A DNA stretch of 64,000 bases from Helicobacter felistomachi (GCF_030296895.1 NZ_AP028022.1:1240001-1304000); one strand, 5' to 3'. Shown: positions 1 through 9,697, counted from the first letter of the stretch. Program-made: numbers and translations. Notes: generated by a model from the sequence alone, not told the origin.

Positions 1-23
1 TTGTACCCAAGATGGGGGGTTTA

Positions 24-496
24 ATGCACCCGGCCATTTATCCCGGGACTTTTGATCCCATCACGAACGGGCATTTAGACATCATCAAAAAAGGGGCGGA
101 CTTGTTTAACCCCCTCATTGTAGCGGTGGCAAAGTCCAGTATGAAAAACCCCATGTTTAGCCTAAATGAACGCCTAGAAATGCTGCAACTGGCTACGAAG
201 TCTTTGGACAATGTCCAATGCCTCGCTTTTGAGGGGCTGTTGTGCGATTTAGCCAAGTCCCATCATTGCAAGTGGATCATCAGGGGACTTAGGGCCGTGA
301 GTGATTTTGAATTTGAGTTTCAGATGGGCTATGCCAATAAATCCCTAAACCCCACTCTAGAAACCTTGTTTTTCATGCCCACTTTGCAAAACGCCTTCAT
401 CAGCGCGTCCGTGGTGCGTTCCATTTTAAGCCACAAGGGGCAAATCGCCCATTTAGTCCCCCCCTTGTGTTCGAATTCATCAACCAAAGGTTTTAG
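24..496 (+). CDS. coaD: Phosphopantetheine adenylyltransferase, frameshifted in this sequence
   Basis: CoaD joins 4'-phosphopantetheine and ATP to dephospho-CoA, the fourth step of coenzyme A synthesis, in the cytoplasm. The N-terminus carries the nucleotidyltransferase motif [11 protein letters not shown], and the stretch around [24 protein letters not shown] is typical of the family. I start at the ATG at 24 because homology begins there. In the sequence as given the frame leaves the family pattern after HLVPP and stops at 512. The cause lies at a C7 tract (458-464): with one more C the frame ends in VFEFINQRF and a TAG at 494-496, giving 157 residues and abutting the tmk ATG. Either a sequencing error or a real mutation; the enzyme is normally essential. 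Confidence 0.9.
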
Positions 497-1072
497 ATGT
501 TGGTCGCTTTAGAGGGAGTAGACACGAGCGGCAAAAGCACGCAAATCGCTTTACTCAAAGATGCCTACCCTCATGCCCTTTTCACCAAAGAGCCGGGGGG
601 GACAAGTTTGGGGCACGCCCTGCGCCAAAAGGTCTTGCACGAGCATTTAAGCCCATCCGCGCAGTTTTTATTGTTTTTAGCCGACAGGGCTTTGCACTTA
701 GAAGAAGTGCTAAAACCAAATGCCAATAAACTCATCTTCAGCGACCGCTCCCTCATTTCAGGGCTTGCCTACGCCCCCTACTCTTTAGAGTGCGCTTTGG
801 AATTACACAGGGCACACGGCTTGTTAGAGGTCTTGCCCGATTGCGTCTTTGTGCTGACTCTTGAGTCTCACGCCTTAAAAGAGCGCCTACACGCCAAAAC
901 CCACGATTCTATCGAATCGCAAGGGCTAGAGTTTTTAGAGCGCACCCAAGAGCGCCTTTTACAAGCCTGTGCGCTTTTAGGCGTTCGCACCCACACCCTA
1001 GACGCAAGCCAAAGCCCGCAAAGTTTAAATGCAAGTATTTTAGAAAAACTCAAGACAACGCCCGATCTTTGA
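497..1072 (+). CDS. tmk: Thymidylate kinase
   Basis: Phosphorylates dTMP to dTDP in DNA precursor synthesis. Seen: P-loop [10 protein letters not shown] at residues 6-15, EPGGT at 32-36 and the DR pair at 83-84 in FSDRSLISG. The P-loop has TS where many thymidylate kinases have GA or GS. Length (191 residues) is normal for the family. The ATG directly follows the in-frame coaD stop once the coaD C tract is corrected, so the two genes are probably one transcript. The 3' end overlaps the convergent efflux-pump gene by 23 bases. Confidence 0.93.
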   Translation: MLVALEGVDTSGKSTQIALLKDAYPHALFTKEPGGTSLGHALRQKVLHEHLSPSAQFLLFLADRALHLEEVLKPNANKLIFSDRSLISGLAYAPYSLECALELHRAHGLLEVLPDCVFVLTLESHALKERLHAKTHDSIESQGLEFLERTQERLLQACALLGVRTHTLDASQSPQSLNASILEKLKTTPDL

Positions 1073-4000
1073 TCACAAAGTACGCCGTGGGGATGATAAA
1101 GAGGGTTAAGACCACACTGGTGATCATCCCCCCTAGCATAGGCGCGGCGATGGAGTGCATGATCTCTGAGCCCACCCCATGCGAGTACATGATGGGCACT
1201 AAGGACACCAAAATGCTAAAGAAAGTCATTAACTTGGGGCGCACCCTTTGCACTGCTCCGTGCATGATCGCCTCTTTAAGTTTGGTGCTTGTGTGTTGCT
1301 CTTGTTTTAAGAAGTTTTGATAAGCGTCCTCTAGGTAGATGATCATCACAATCGCCGTTTCGCTCGCCACGCCCAGCAAGGCTAAAAAGCCCACTAAGGC
1401 GGCGATGCTCAAATTCAAGCCCCAAAGTTTCATGAAAATCAGCCCGCCCAAGAAGGCAAAGGGCAGGCTAAAGAAGCACAAGAGCGAATTTGTGGGGCTT
1501 TTGAGCGCAAAGACAATTAGCAAAAAGATAATGAAAATACTCATCGGCACGACATATTTTAGGGTCGCAAAGGCTTCATCTAAATACTGGCTTTCGCCTG
1601 AGAACTCATAATAATACCCACTAGGCAGGCGCATACTCTCTAGGGCTTTAATAGCTGCCTCGCGATAACTCTCTGAGCTCACCCCATTTTTAGGCACTAT
1701 GTAAATGAAATGCACATTCAAGCCCTTTTCGCTTTTAAGCACGGCGGGGGCGTTTTCATAATAGACATTAGCAAACTCCCTTAAGGGCACATAGCTAGAG
1801 GGGGTTTTAATGTAAAGATTTTGCAAAGACTCTATATTGTTGCGCTGTGTGTCTTTTAAGCGCACAGAGATGGGGTAACTCTCCACACCATCAATTAAGG
1901 TTGTGATGCTCGCCCCGCCCATGCCAAAGCTCACCATGTCCAACACTGCTTGTTTGGTGAGGTTGTATTGTGCTAGTTTCTCAGGGCGCAAATCCACATT
2001 GAGGTAGTAGCCATTGTTGGATTTCTCGGCAAAGACAGACAAGCTTTGTGGTAAGGTCTTGAGCTTTTGCTCCATTTTGATCGCTAAATCTTGGAGTAAA
2101 TAGGGGTCTTTGCCATAAAGTTTAATGCCAAGGGGGGTGCGGATGCCCGTTAAGAGCATGTCAATGCGCCCACGGATGGGATATGTCCAAGAATTGACTA
2201 AACCTTTTAATTGCAAGGTTTTTTCAAGCAGGTCCCTTAGTTTCTTGTAAGTCATATCTGGTCGCCACTGAGCTTTTGGTTTGAGCTCAATGTAGGTTTC
2301 TAGCATGGACAAGGCTGCGGCATCCGTGCTGCTATTAGCCCGCCCTGCCTTGCCAAAGACTTGTTTGACTTCAGGGATCGCCTTGATGTGCTTGTTGGTT
2401 TCTTCTAAATACTTCTTGGCCGTGTCGATGCCTACGGCGTTGGTCGTAACAGGCATGTACATCACCACGCCCTCATTAATCGCCGGGATAAACTCCCAGT
2501 TGAGTTTTTTATACACAAAATAAAGCCCGCCAAGACCCACCACGCTAAGGGCTAAGAACACCCATCTAAAGCGTAGAACAAAGGTCAAACACACCCCATA
2601 AACTTTAATGAAAAAGGCGTTGATGGGGTTTTTAGATTCCTCTATGATTTTGCCCTTGATAAAAAAGAGCATTAAAATCGGCACCACGCTGATAGAAAGC
2701 AAGGCCCCCACGAGCATGGCAAAGGTCTTGGTATAAGCTAGGGGCGAAAAGAGCCGTTTTTCCTGTCCGCTCAAGTCAAAAATAGGTAAGAAAGACACCA
2801 CAATAATCATTAAAGCAAAGAAAATTGCCGGGCCTACTTGTTTCACACCCGCAATGATCGCCTCTTGGCGTTCTTGGTCGTTCTCTATATTGGCGTGGCT
2901 TAAGTGTTTGTGGGCGTTTTCCACCATCACAATCGCCGCATCCACCATCGCCCCTATGGCAATGGCAATCCCCCCTAGGCTCATGATGCTCGCCTCGATG
3001 TTGAAAAAGTGCATGAGCAAGAAGCTAAGGCACACACAAAGGGGCAAAGTGATGATGACGACTAAGGCACTTCTAAAGTGCAAGAGAAAGAGCGCGATCA
3101 CGGCAAGCACAATCACGCTTTCTTCTATGAGCGTGTGTATGAGATTATCCACGCCCTTTTCAATCAACTCACTTCTATCATACACGGGCACGATTTTCAC
3201 ATCAGGGTTACCCTCTTGTAAATAGGCAATCTTCTCTTTAATGCGCTCTAAAATGCGGTAAGTGTCGGCGTGGTAACGCACCATCACAATCCCCCCCACG
3301 ACTTCCTGCGTCCCGTTTAAATTTGCCACAGAGCGGCGGGGTTTGGGGGTTAGGTTTAAAGTGGCGACATCTTTAAGCTTAATGGGGGTGAGATTGGGGG
3401 TTTTGAGCACGATTTCGCCCAAATCTTTTAAATTCTTGGTGTAGCCCTTGGCGTGTATGATTTTTTCAAACCCGTTTTCTAAGATGATCCCCCCACCCGT
3501 GTCGTTATTGGATTTTTTAATGGCATTCACCACATCATCTACGCTCAAACCATATTTCACCAAAGCGTCATTGTCTAGGGTAACTTCATAGTTTTTCTCA
3601 AACCCCCCGATGCTCGCCACCTCGCTCACCCCATCGACCCCCAAAAGGGCATAGCGGTAGTAAAAATCTTGCAAGGTTTTAAGCTCAGCTAGGGTTTTTG
3701 TCTTGCTTGTGAGGGCGTATTGGTAAGCCCAGCCAATGGAGGTCGAGTCGCTGCCCATTTCTACTTTTACCCCAGCAGGCAACTTCACCCGTGCCATCTG
3801 CTCGCTCACCCGATCCCTTGCAAAATACAAATCCACGCCGTCTTTAAAAATGATATACACCAACCCCGTTTCATAGCTAGAGATGCCCCGCACCGTTTCA
3901 ATGTCGGCGATCCCCATAAAATTAGCCACGAGCGGATAAACCGCCTGCTCTTGCACGACCTGCGGGCTTTGATTGGGGTAGCTCACCTGCACCACTACTT

Positions 4001-4136
4001 GCGTGGGCGATAAGTCGGGTAGAGCATCCAAACGGGTGTTTTTCATCGCCCATAGAGACACTAAAAAGAGCAAGAAAGTCACCATCAACACAACTAACTT
4101 GTTCTTAAGGCTTAAAGAGATGAGCGCATTAATCAT
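1050..4136 (-). CDS. czcA: RND heavy-metal efflux pump, copper/silver type
   Basis: Inner-membrane proton-driven pump of the CusA/CzcA (HME-RND) family, 1028 residues, the family's usual length. The fourth transmembrane segment reads AIGAMVDAAIVMVENAHKHL, the signature I associate with monovalent-metal (Cu+/Ag+) pumps such as CusA rather than with divalent CzcA types. It is the last gene of crdA-crdB-czcB-czcA, matching H. pylori HP1326-HP1329. The start is the ATG at 4136, which shares one base with the czcB stop (TGATG); the in-frame GTG just before it lies inside czcB. The symbol follows H. pylori usage although the substrate is probably copper. Confidence 0.9.
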   Translation of the reverse strand: MINALISLSLKNKLVVLMVTFLLFLVSLWAMKNTRLDALPDLSPTQVVVQVSYPNQSPQVVQEQAVYPLVANFMGIADIETVRGISSYETGLVYIIFKDGVDLYFARDRVSEQMARVKLPAGVKVEMGSDSTSIGWAYQYALTSKTKTLAELKTLQDFYYRYALLGVDGVSEVASIGGFEKNYEVTLDNDALVKYGLSVDDVVNAIKKSNNDTGGGIILENGFEKIIHAKGYTKNLKDLGEIVLKTPNLTPIKLKDVATLNLTPKPRRSVANLNGTQEVVGGIVMVRYHADTYRILERIKEKIAYLQEGNPDVKIVPVYDRSELIEKGVDNLIHTLIEESVIVLAVIALFLLHFRSALVVIITLPLCVCLSFLLMHFFNIEASIMSLGGIAIAIGAMVDAAIVMVENAHKHLSHANIENDQERQEAIIAGVKQVGPAIFFALMIIVVSFLPIFDLSGQEKRLFSPLAYTKTFAMLVGALLSISVVPILMLFFIKGKIIEESKNPINAFFIKVYGVCLTFVLRFRWVFLALSVVGLGGLYFVYKKLNWEFIPAINEGVVMYMPVTTNAVGIDTAKKYLEETNKHIKAIPEVKQVFGKAGRANSSTDAAALSMLETYIELKPKAQWRPDMTYKKLRDLLEKTLQLKGLVNSWTYPIRGRIDMLLTGIRTPLGIKLYGKDPYLLQDLAIKMEQKLKTLPQSLSVFAEKSNNGYYLNVDLRPEKLAQYNLTKQAVLDMVSFGMGGASITTLIDGVESYPISVRLKDTQRNNIESLQNLYIKTPSSYVPLREFANVYYENAPAVLKSEKGLNVHFIYIVPKNGVSSESYREAAIKALESMRLPSGYYYEFSGESQYLDEAFATLKYVVPMSIFIIFLLIVFALKSPTNSLLCFFSLPFAFLGGLIFMKLWGLNLSIAALVGFLALLGVASETAIVMIIYLEDAYQNFLKQEQHTSTKLKEAIMHGAVQRVRPKLMTFFSILVSLVPIMYSHGVGSEIMHSIAAPMLGGMITSVVLTLFIIPTAYFVIKDRALS

Positions 4137-5080
4137 CACTCATCTCCGTTATTAATAGCGTCCGCATCCAAAATAAAGAGCGCATTTTTAGCGACTTCAT
4201 CGCCCGCTTTAAGCCCCTCTAAAACTTGATAACTCCCATCGCTCAAGCGTTTGGCCTTAATGGGGGTGAAGTCAAAGGAGTCATCGTCTTTTTTAAACAC
4301 GATCGCCTGCCCGTTTTTGATCAACACTGCCTCTTTAGGTAGGATCAAAATCTTTTGGGCGGGTTGGTAGATCGTAACCTTGGCAAACATGTTGGGGAAA
4401 AAAAGATTGTTGGGGTTTTTTAAAATGAAGCGGGCTTGTAGCATTTTGTCCTGTGCGCCCACAAGGGGGTTGATGTTAGAAAACTCTAAATCAAACACCC
4501 CGGGCACGCCCTCGATCTTGATCTGCGCTTTAGACAAGTGGCGCACAAAATCCAAATCCTCTTGATTGACCCGCACCAAGACATATAGGGCTTTTAAATC
4601 AATGATTTGAAACACCAAAGCCCCACTTTTAATAAATTCCCCCTCATTGATATTCTTAGTAAAGACCACGCCACTAAAGGGGCTTAGCATTTCTACGCTG
4701 TTGAGCACCTTTTTAGTTTGCATTATGCGTGCAATCTCATTAGTGCCCACGCCAAGCAAACGCAACTTCTCTTGCATTTGGGCGACTTGGCGGTTGAAGT
4801 GCAAAGAGGAGAGCAATTCGCTTTGCACCGAGATTAAAGTGGGGGAGTAAATGCTAAAGAGTTTGTCGCCCGCCTTGATACTCTGGTAAGTGCGATTCAC
4901 ATAAAGTTTTTCCACAAAGCCATCAAAGCGCAAATTATAGGTGTAGGTTTTGCGCTCATCAGCCTGCAGAGTGGCGTAATACTGCCTAAAGGGGGCAAAC
5001 TCTTTAAGCTGCACCGCCACACTGCCCACCGCTTGCAAATGCGCCAAGCCCAATAAAAGCCCAAAAATCCACTTTTTCAT
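4136..5080 (-). CDS. czcB: Periplasmic adaptor (membrane fusion) subunit of the copper efflux pump
   Basis: Membrane-fusion protein linking the RND pump to the outer-membrane channel. The N-terminus (MKKWIFGLLLGLAHLQAVGS) is a signal peptide, followed by the beta-barrel and lipoyl-like pattern seen in FSGVVFTKNINEGEFIKSG and a helical hairpin near residues 85-125. The length of 314 residues is short but acceptable for CusB/CzcB homologues. Its start overlaps the crdB stop by four bases and its stop overlaps czcA by one, so translation of the operon is coupled. Corresponds to H. pylori HP1328. Confidence 0.88.
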   Translation of the reverse strand: MKKWIFGLLLGLAHLQAVGSVAVQLKEFAPFRQYYATLQADERKTYTYNLRFDGFVEKLYVNRTYQSIKAGDKLFSIYSPTLISVQSELLSSLHFNRQVAQMQEKLRLLGVGTNEIARIMQTKKVLNSVEMLSPFSGVVFTKNINEGEFIKSGALVFQIIDLKALYVLVRVNQEDLDFVRHLSKAQIKIEGVPGVFDLEFSNINPLVGAQDKMLQARFILKNPNNLFFPNMFAKVTIYQPAQKILILPKEAVLIKNGQAIVFKKDDDSFDFTPIKAKRLSDGSYQVLEGLKAGDEVAKNALFILDADAINNGDE

Positions 5081-6270
5081 TTCAGCCCTTTGAGGTTTTC
5101 TAGCGCAAGGTAGGTTGTGGTGAGGGTGCTTTTGGTTTCTAGCTCTAATAATCTGGTGTTGATGGTGTCGTTGAAGGCGTTGTAATAGCTGTTGTAATCG
5201 CCTTGCGAGGAGGGCAAATTGTCTTTGTAGATTTGCACGATGTGCTCGCTTGCTTGTAAGATTTGGTCGATGTTGCTGAGATTTTTTTGTAATTGTGTGA
5301 GTTTTTTAATCAACTTGCGGGCGTTGTGTTGCACGCTGTTTTTGGTGTTCTCAAGGGCATTGAGAGCCACTAAATGCTCTTGTTTGCGTTGTTGTAGGGC
5401 ATTGCTTTGTTTGCCATAGAGGGGCAAGGGGATCGCCACCCCGATGGTAAACATATCAAAGATTTTAGAGCGGAAGAGGTAGTTAGCGGTCACATTGATG
5501 TCTTCTAAAAAACTCTTCTTGGCTAGGGTGATGTTCTTTAAGGCTTGGCTGTCTTGCAAACTGGCGATTTTAATCGTGCGGTTGGTGTCCATGATTTCTT
5601 GCATCTCATGCTCGGGCTTAAAGGCCACGGGGCTAGGCGCAAGACTGAGTAAATCGCTTTGGTTAAAGGTCAGTTCGCTGATACTGATTTTATTGTCGGC
5701 TAGGGTGTCTTGCAGGTCGTTTTGCTTGATTTCCCATTGCGCTTTAATCACTTCTAACTTGGCGATGGCGATTTGATCGGGACTGCTGGAGTGCTCGGCC
5801 CTGTAAAGCAAATTGTCTAAATTGCTTAAAGCATCTTTAAGCAAGGCTAATTTTTGGGTGTTTTTATAGACATTGACGGCGTTGGTCAAAATATTGATGG
5901 CAATTTGTTGTTTCAGTTGTTCTAATTCTAAAATCTTTTTTTGGCGCTCGATTTGCACCACTTGCTTTTGCGTGTGCCTTTTGCCCGTAACATCAAACTT
6001 TTGGCTAAGCCCCACGCTGATGCTTTGCATAAAACTCGAATCTAAGATAAAAAAGTTATTCACATCGGCGTTGTTGTAGCCCACATACAAAATGGGGTTG
6101 TCCCAACGGCTCACCGCTTGTGCCTGCGCTTGTAGGCTGTCGATCTGCGCCTGTAAACCCGCAATTTTGGCGTTTTTAACTAGATATTTTGTATACACCA
6201 CCTGCAAGTTTAAAGGGTCTGCACAAAGGGCGAGTGTCGCCAAGAGCAAACCAACGGTGAGTGCACGCAT
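5077..6270 (-). CDS. crdB: TolC-like outer-membrane channel of the copper efflux pump
   Basis: Outer-membrane efflux protein that completes the tripartite pump. A signal peptide (MRALTVGLLLATLALCADP) precedes long amphipathic helical stretches rich in Gln, Leu and Asn typical of the TolC coiled-coil barrel. Length is 397 residues. The ATG directly abuts the crdA stop codon. Position and neighbours match H. pylori CrdB (HP1327), which is required for copper resistance; that role is known from H. pylori and inferred here. Confidence 0.88.
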   Translation of the reverse strand: MRALTVGLLLATLALCADPLNLQVVYTKYLVKNAKIAGLQAQIDSLQAQAQAVSRWDNPILYVGYNNADVNNFFILDSSFMQSISVGLSQKFDVTGKRHTQKQVVQIERQKKILELEQLKQQIAINILTNAVNVYKNTQKLALLKDALSNLDNLLYRAEHSSSPDQIAIAKLEVIKAQWEIKQNDLQDTLADNKISISELTFNQSDLLSLAPSPVAFKPEHEMQEIMDTNRTIKIASLQDSQALKNITLAKKSFLEDINVTANYLFRSKIFDMFTIGVAIPLPLYGKQSNALQQRKQEHLVALNALENTKNSVQHNARKLIKKLTQLQKNLSNIDQILQASEHIVQIYKDNLPSSQGDYNSYYNAFNDTINTRLLELETKSTLTTTYLALENLKGLK

Positions 6271-6645
6271 TTAAATATCCACGCTGCTTTTGCCTTTGAA
6301 CACATGCCCATCTGTGGTTTTGATTTCCACTTTAATTTGCCAAGTCCCGTTCATAGGCAAGTTTACAGAGCCCTCATACACCCCGTCTTTTTCCTCCAAT
6401 TTTGCATTTTCGTGCATGGCGGGCATGCCCGGCATTTCAGGCATGAAAAACTTGACTTTCACCTGCGCCCCTTTGATCGCCTTGCCATGTATAGTAGGGG
6501 TGATGCTGAATTTATTGTCGCCATGGACAAACTTATTGGAAGACTTCAAAGAAACATCTGTCCCACTGGCCTTAAACTTCAACTCATAGGCGTTTAGGCT
6601 CAAAGCCAGTGCCCCCGCTAAGAATAAAAAGGCAAATCGTTTCAT
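6271..6645 (-). CDS. crdA: Periplasmic copper-resistance protein CrdA (YtkA-like)
   Basis: Small secreted protein of 124 residues, the same length as H. pylori CrdA. A signal peptide (MKRFAFLFLAGALALSLNA) leads into an immunoglobulin-like YtkA fold. The segment FFMPEMPGMPAMHEN is rich in Met and His, a likely copper site. The start at 6645 is chosen over an upstream extension because it has AAGGAG at proper spacing and a signal peptide follows at once; the extension would run through the divergent promoter region. First gene of the crd-czc operon. In H. pylori crdA is induced by copper through CrdRS. Confidence 0.9.
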   Translation of the reverse strand: MKRFAFLFLAGALALSLNAYELKFKASGTDVSLKSSNKFVHGDNKFSITPTIHGKAIKGAQVKVKFFMPEMPGMPAMHENAKLEEKDGVYEGSVNLPMNGTWQIKVEIKTTDGHVFKGKSSVDI

Positions 6646-6669
6646 CACAAACTCCTTGTAAAAAATTGT

Positions 6670-6681
6670 CCTAATATTAGG
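6670..6681. promoter_or_regulatory. Perfect 12-bp palindrome upstream of crdA
   Basis: CCTAATATTAGG reads the same on both strands and lies 25 bases before the crdA start, in the 102-base gap between crdA and fumC. On the minus strand it contains TAATAT, a plausible -10 box for crdA, so the palindrome could be an operator overlapping the promoter. Which regulator would bind is not visible; CrdR is the candidate from H. pylori. Confidence 0.4.
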
Positions 6682-6747
6682 TAAGGATTGTGTAATTTTT
6701 GTGTAAATTGTGTTAAAGTTTGAGAAATTTTTTGAAAGGATTAATGT

Positions 6748-8139
6748 ATGCATTACAGAGTAGAACATGACACCATGGGTGAGGTTAAAGTAGAGGATGG
6801 CAAATACTGGGGCGCGCAAACCCAAAGAAGTTTTGAGAACTTCAAAATCGGCGTGGAAAAAATGCCCCCTGAGCTCATCGCCGCCTTTGCCAAACTCAAA
6901 CGCTCTTTAGCCAAGGTCAACCAAGATTTAGGCAAGCTAGACGCTAAAAAAGCGGGCGCGATCATGCAGGCTTGCGAGGACATTTTGGATGGCAAATTAG
7001 AAGGGATGTTTCCCCTAGCCATTTGGCAAACAGGCAGCGGGACACAGACGAATATGAACATGAATGAGGTCATCGCCAATAGGGCAACCGAGATTTTGGG
7101 GGCGGATTTTAGGAAAGAAAAGTTGATCCACCCAAACGACCATGTCAATATGTCGCAAAGCTCTAATGACACCTTCCCCACGGCGATGCACATTGTGGCG
7201 GTGCTGGAGCTCACACAAACTTTAATCCCTGCCCTAGACACTTTGCACGCCACTTTACACGCCAAAAGCGAAGCGTTTCAAGGCATCATTAAAATCGGGC
7301 GCACCCACCTGCAAGACGCGACCCCTTTAACTTTAGGACAAGAGTTTAGCGGTTATGCGAGCATGTTAGAGCACTCTAAGGCGCAAATTTTAGAGAGTTT
7401 GGAGGGCTTAAGGGAGCTTGCCATCGGGGGAACTGCCGTGGGCACAGGTTTAAACGCCCACCCCGAACTCTCCCAAAAAGTCGCTGAAGAGCTCACGCAT
7501 CTCACGGGGCAAGCGTTTAAAAGTGCGCCCAATAAATTCCACGCCCTAACCAGCCATGATGCGATCACTTTCGCGCACGGGGCATTAAAAGGACTAGCGG
7601 CCAACTTAATGAAAATCGCCAACGACATTCGATGGCTTGCCAGTGGTCCGCGCTGTGGGCTGGGCGAACTTGCCATCCCCGAAAACGAGCCGGGCAGCTC
7701 CATCATGCCCGGTAAAGTCAACCCCACCCAATGCGAGGCGTTGACGATGATCGCCGTGCAGGTGATGGGTAACGATGCGGCGGTGGGCTTTGCGGCTTCT
7801 CAGGGCAATTTTGAGCTCAATGTGTTTAAACCCGTCATCATTTACAATTTCTTACAAAGCGTGAAGCTTTTAGCCGATGGGATGCTTAGCTTCAACGAGC
7901 ATTGTGCCACCGGCATTGAGCCCAATAAGGACAAGATCGACTACTATTTGCACCACTCTTTAATGCTCGTTACCGCCTTAAACCCACACATCGGCTATGA
8001 AAACGCCGCTAAAGTTGCCAAAAATGCCCACAAAAAGGGCATTAGCCTCAAAGAATCCGCCCTAGAGCTTGGACTACTCAGCGAAAAGGACTTCGACGCG
8101 TGGGTCGTCCCCGCTCATATGATCGCCCCTAAAGCTTAA
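6748..8139 (+). CDS. fumC: Class II fumarate hydratase
   Basis: Interconverts fumarate and malate in the TCA cycle. The 463-residue protein, the same length as H. pylori FumC, contains the fumarase/aspartase signature [15 protein letters not shown], the active-site segment [16 protein letters not shown] and [19 protein letters not shown] at 6735-6740 is spaced correctly for the ATG at 6748; an ATG four bases earlier is in another frame. It is divergent from crdA, the same arrangement as HP1325/HP1326. A short imperfect hairpin (gcccct...aggggc) spans the stop codon but lacks a T run. Confidence 0.97.
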   Translation: MHYRVEHDTMGEVKVEDGKYWGAQTQRSFENFKIGVEKMPPELIAAFAKLKRSLAKVNQDLGKLDAKKAGAIMQACEDILDGKLEGMFPLAIWQTGSGTQTNMNMNEVIANRATEILGADFRKEKLIHPNDHVNMSQSSNDTFPTAMHIVAVLELTQTLIPALDTLHATLHAKSEAFQGIIKIGRTHLQDATPLTLGQEFSGYASMLEHSKAQILESLEGLRELAIGGTAVGTGLNAHPELSQKVAEELTHLTGQAFKSAPNKFHALTSHDAITFAHGALKGLAANLMKIANDIRWLASGPRCGLGELAIPENEPGSSIMPGKVNPTQCEALTMIAVQVMGNDAAVGFAASQGNFELNVFKPVIIYNFLQSVKLLADGMLSFNEHCATGIEPNKDKIDYYLHHSLMLVTALNPHIGYENAAKVAKNAHKKGISLKESALELGLLSEKDFDAWVVPAHMIAPKA

Positions 8140-8267
8140 GGGGCTTTGACTTTTAAGTCCTTGCAGGCGCAAGGGCAAGAGACAAAGCCAAAGTTCTGTT
8201 TTGGCGATTCAAAGAACGGCTCGGCGTGCTTTCAAGAGATCTCAAAGAGTCGCGTAAATCTCACGCT

Positions 8268-9266
8268 TTAATGGGGCAGCGTGGCTGTTAAAACCTCGTT
8301 AAACTCCAACCTGAAGCGATCCGCCTTAAAGCCGTCTTGTTTAATCGCCTCTTGCCCTGCTAGGCTTTTAAAGTATTGGTTTAAGAGCAGAAAATAGGCA
8401 TTTTTATGAACTCCCATCAGGCCAGGCTGGTAGTAAGGAAAACTTGTAGGGGCAAGCACCCACTGCGCAGCCTTGTCATAGGCCTTAAAGAGTTTTTGCG
8501 CCGCAGAGGTGTGCCATAGATCAAAGCCATTTTCAGCCAGCAGTTGCCCGGCCACACTGATGGGGGTGAGGGCAAAATGCGTGTAGCCAATGCCCTTAAT
8601 GCCCTTAGTGGGGCCACCATTGTAATCGGCCGTGTTGCTGCGCACCATCTCTTTAACCATCACGCCATGGTCATCAATGGCGTTTAAAAGCCATGCCTGC
8701 CATTGATGCGCCATTTTTAGCAAGAGGGCATGGTCGTTTAGCACCAATGCGCCGCTCACGACAAAGAGCACGCTCCACGCCCCGATATTGTTGTCTTTGT
8801 TAAGGCGTGCATACTCTAGCATGTGGCGCACAAAGTGTTCAAAGGCGGGGCTGGGAAACTTAGCGCGGATAAAAAGATAGGCCATGTCCATGTAGGGCAT
8901 GTAAAAGTTGATGAGGTTTTTCGCTTCTTTAGAACCCACAATGTGTAGGCTTTGCGCCCATTGATTCAAAATCTCTTGTGCCCTTTGAGCGTATTCCATT
9001 TTGCCGCTTGTGTGAAAGCCCAAAGCCAAATCATAGGCTAAACCCGCCGATCGCTTAAACTCTTTGGTGCAAAAATCCGCCTTTCTTTCGCCCGTTTCTG
9101 TGTAGTGGGGCAAAGTGTTGAGCTCTGGGCAAGTTTGGATTTGCTTGTTTAGTTTTCTTTTCAAATGGATCGCATGCTCTAAATCGTGGGCGCGAAAATC
9201 TTTAAAAATAAAGGGCGTAGCCTGCAGAGTGCTTAAGACACACAGCCCCAAGAGGAAGGCTTTCAT
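8268..9266 (-). CDS. Secreted alginate-lyase-family protein (PF05426 fold)
   Basis: Predicted periplasmic or secreted polysaccharide-lyase-like protein of 332 residues. The signal peptide MKAFLLGLCVLSTLQA fixes the start at 9266; longer starts add residues before it without a good ribosome site. The helical (alpha/alpha)-toroid pattern and the motif DNNIGAWSVLF (residues 158-168) align with NNHSYWAAWSV of AlgL-type lyases, EMVR (206-209) with ELKR, and GYTHFALTP (227-235) with AYHNYALPP. Asn159, Arg209 and Tyr228 are thus kept, but the catalytic His position is Ile161. It may act on another uronate polymer or be non-catalytic. Substrate unknown. Confidence 0.72.
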   Translation of the reverse strand: MKAFLLGLCVLSTLQATPFIFKDFRAHDLEHAIHLKRKLNKQIQTCPELNTLPHYTETGERKADFCTKEFKRSAGLAYDLALGFHTSGKMEYAQRAQEILNQWAQSLHIVGSKEAKNLINFYMPYMDMAYLFIRAKFPSPAFEHFVRHMLEYARLNKDNNIGAWSVLFVVSGALVLNDHALLLKMAHQWQAWLLNAIDDHGVMVKEMVRSNTADYNGGPTKGIKGIGYTHFALTPISVAGQLLAENGFDLWHTSAAQKLFKAYDKAAQWVLAPTSFPYYQPGLMGVHKNAYFLLLNQYFKSLAGQEAIKQDGFKADRFRLEFNEVLTATLPH

Positions 9267-9309
9267 TGTGTGTTTCTTAAGGCAATCCATGCACTCTTGG
9301 GCGACGGGG

Positions 9310-9697
9310 TTAACCAACCCCTATGCGCTTTTCCCTGAGTGCCTTGAGCACCTGCACCATCGCCAAAGTGCCAGGCTTGCAATGCGCCAAAGGGGCTTTT
9401 TTGGCTTGCTCTTGTGGCTCTTGTGGCATGTGCCAGGCATTTGGGCGTAGATTGCCATCGCCTCTTGACCCTTATGCACCAACTCCAAATCTTTATAGGC
9501 GTTTTCAAAGTAGGGCACAAGCGCAGGTAGAACGCATTTAACGGAGGTGTTGCTCCCCATTTTAGGGGTTTGGCGCATGCCCTCTGCTTTTTGAAAATTC
9601 TTGGGTGATTTGGAACGCACCTTTATTTGTATTTGTCTAGCCACAACGCTTTGGGGCACTGCATGCCTTTTAAGAATTTAGATTTGGGTAAATGCAT
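9310..9697 (-). pseudogene. Decayed DUF2779-family gene
   Basis: Reading minus-strand frames in turn gives a coherent broken protein. The start (ATG 9697, preceded by AAAGGA) yields MHLPKSKFLKGMQCPKALWLDKYK, then a stop; this is the classic N-terminus of DUF2779 proteins. After a large deletion another frame gives SVKCVLPALVPYFENAYKDLELVHKGQEAM, then a shift to the last frame gives APLAHCKPGTLAMVQVLKAL and a stop at 9310. These match the family's C-terminal segments (VLPAL...YKDL and YC..DTLAMV..L). Roughly the middle of the gene is gone. Family function is unknown. Confidence 0.7.

Noticed and set aside
3720-4013. 97-codon frame antisense to the copper pump gene
   Set aside because: Composition mirrors the opposite coding strand and no family motif appears.
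6271-6825. 184-residue version of CrdA
   Set aside because: The upstream 60 residues cross the divergent promoter and the fumC start; the start at 6645 has a ribosome site and signal peptide.
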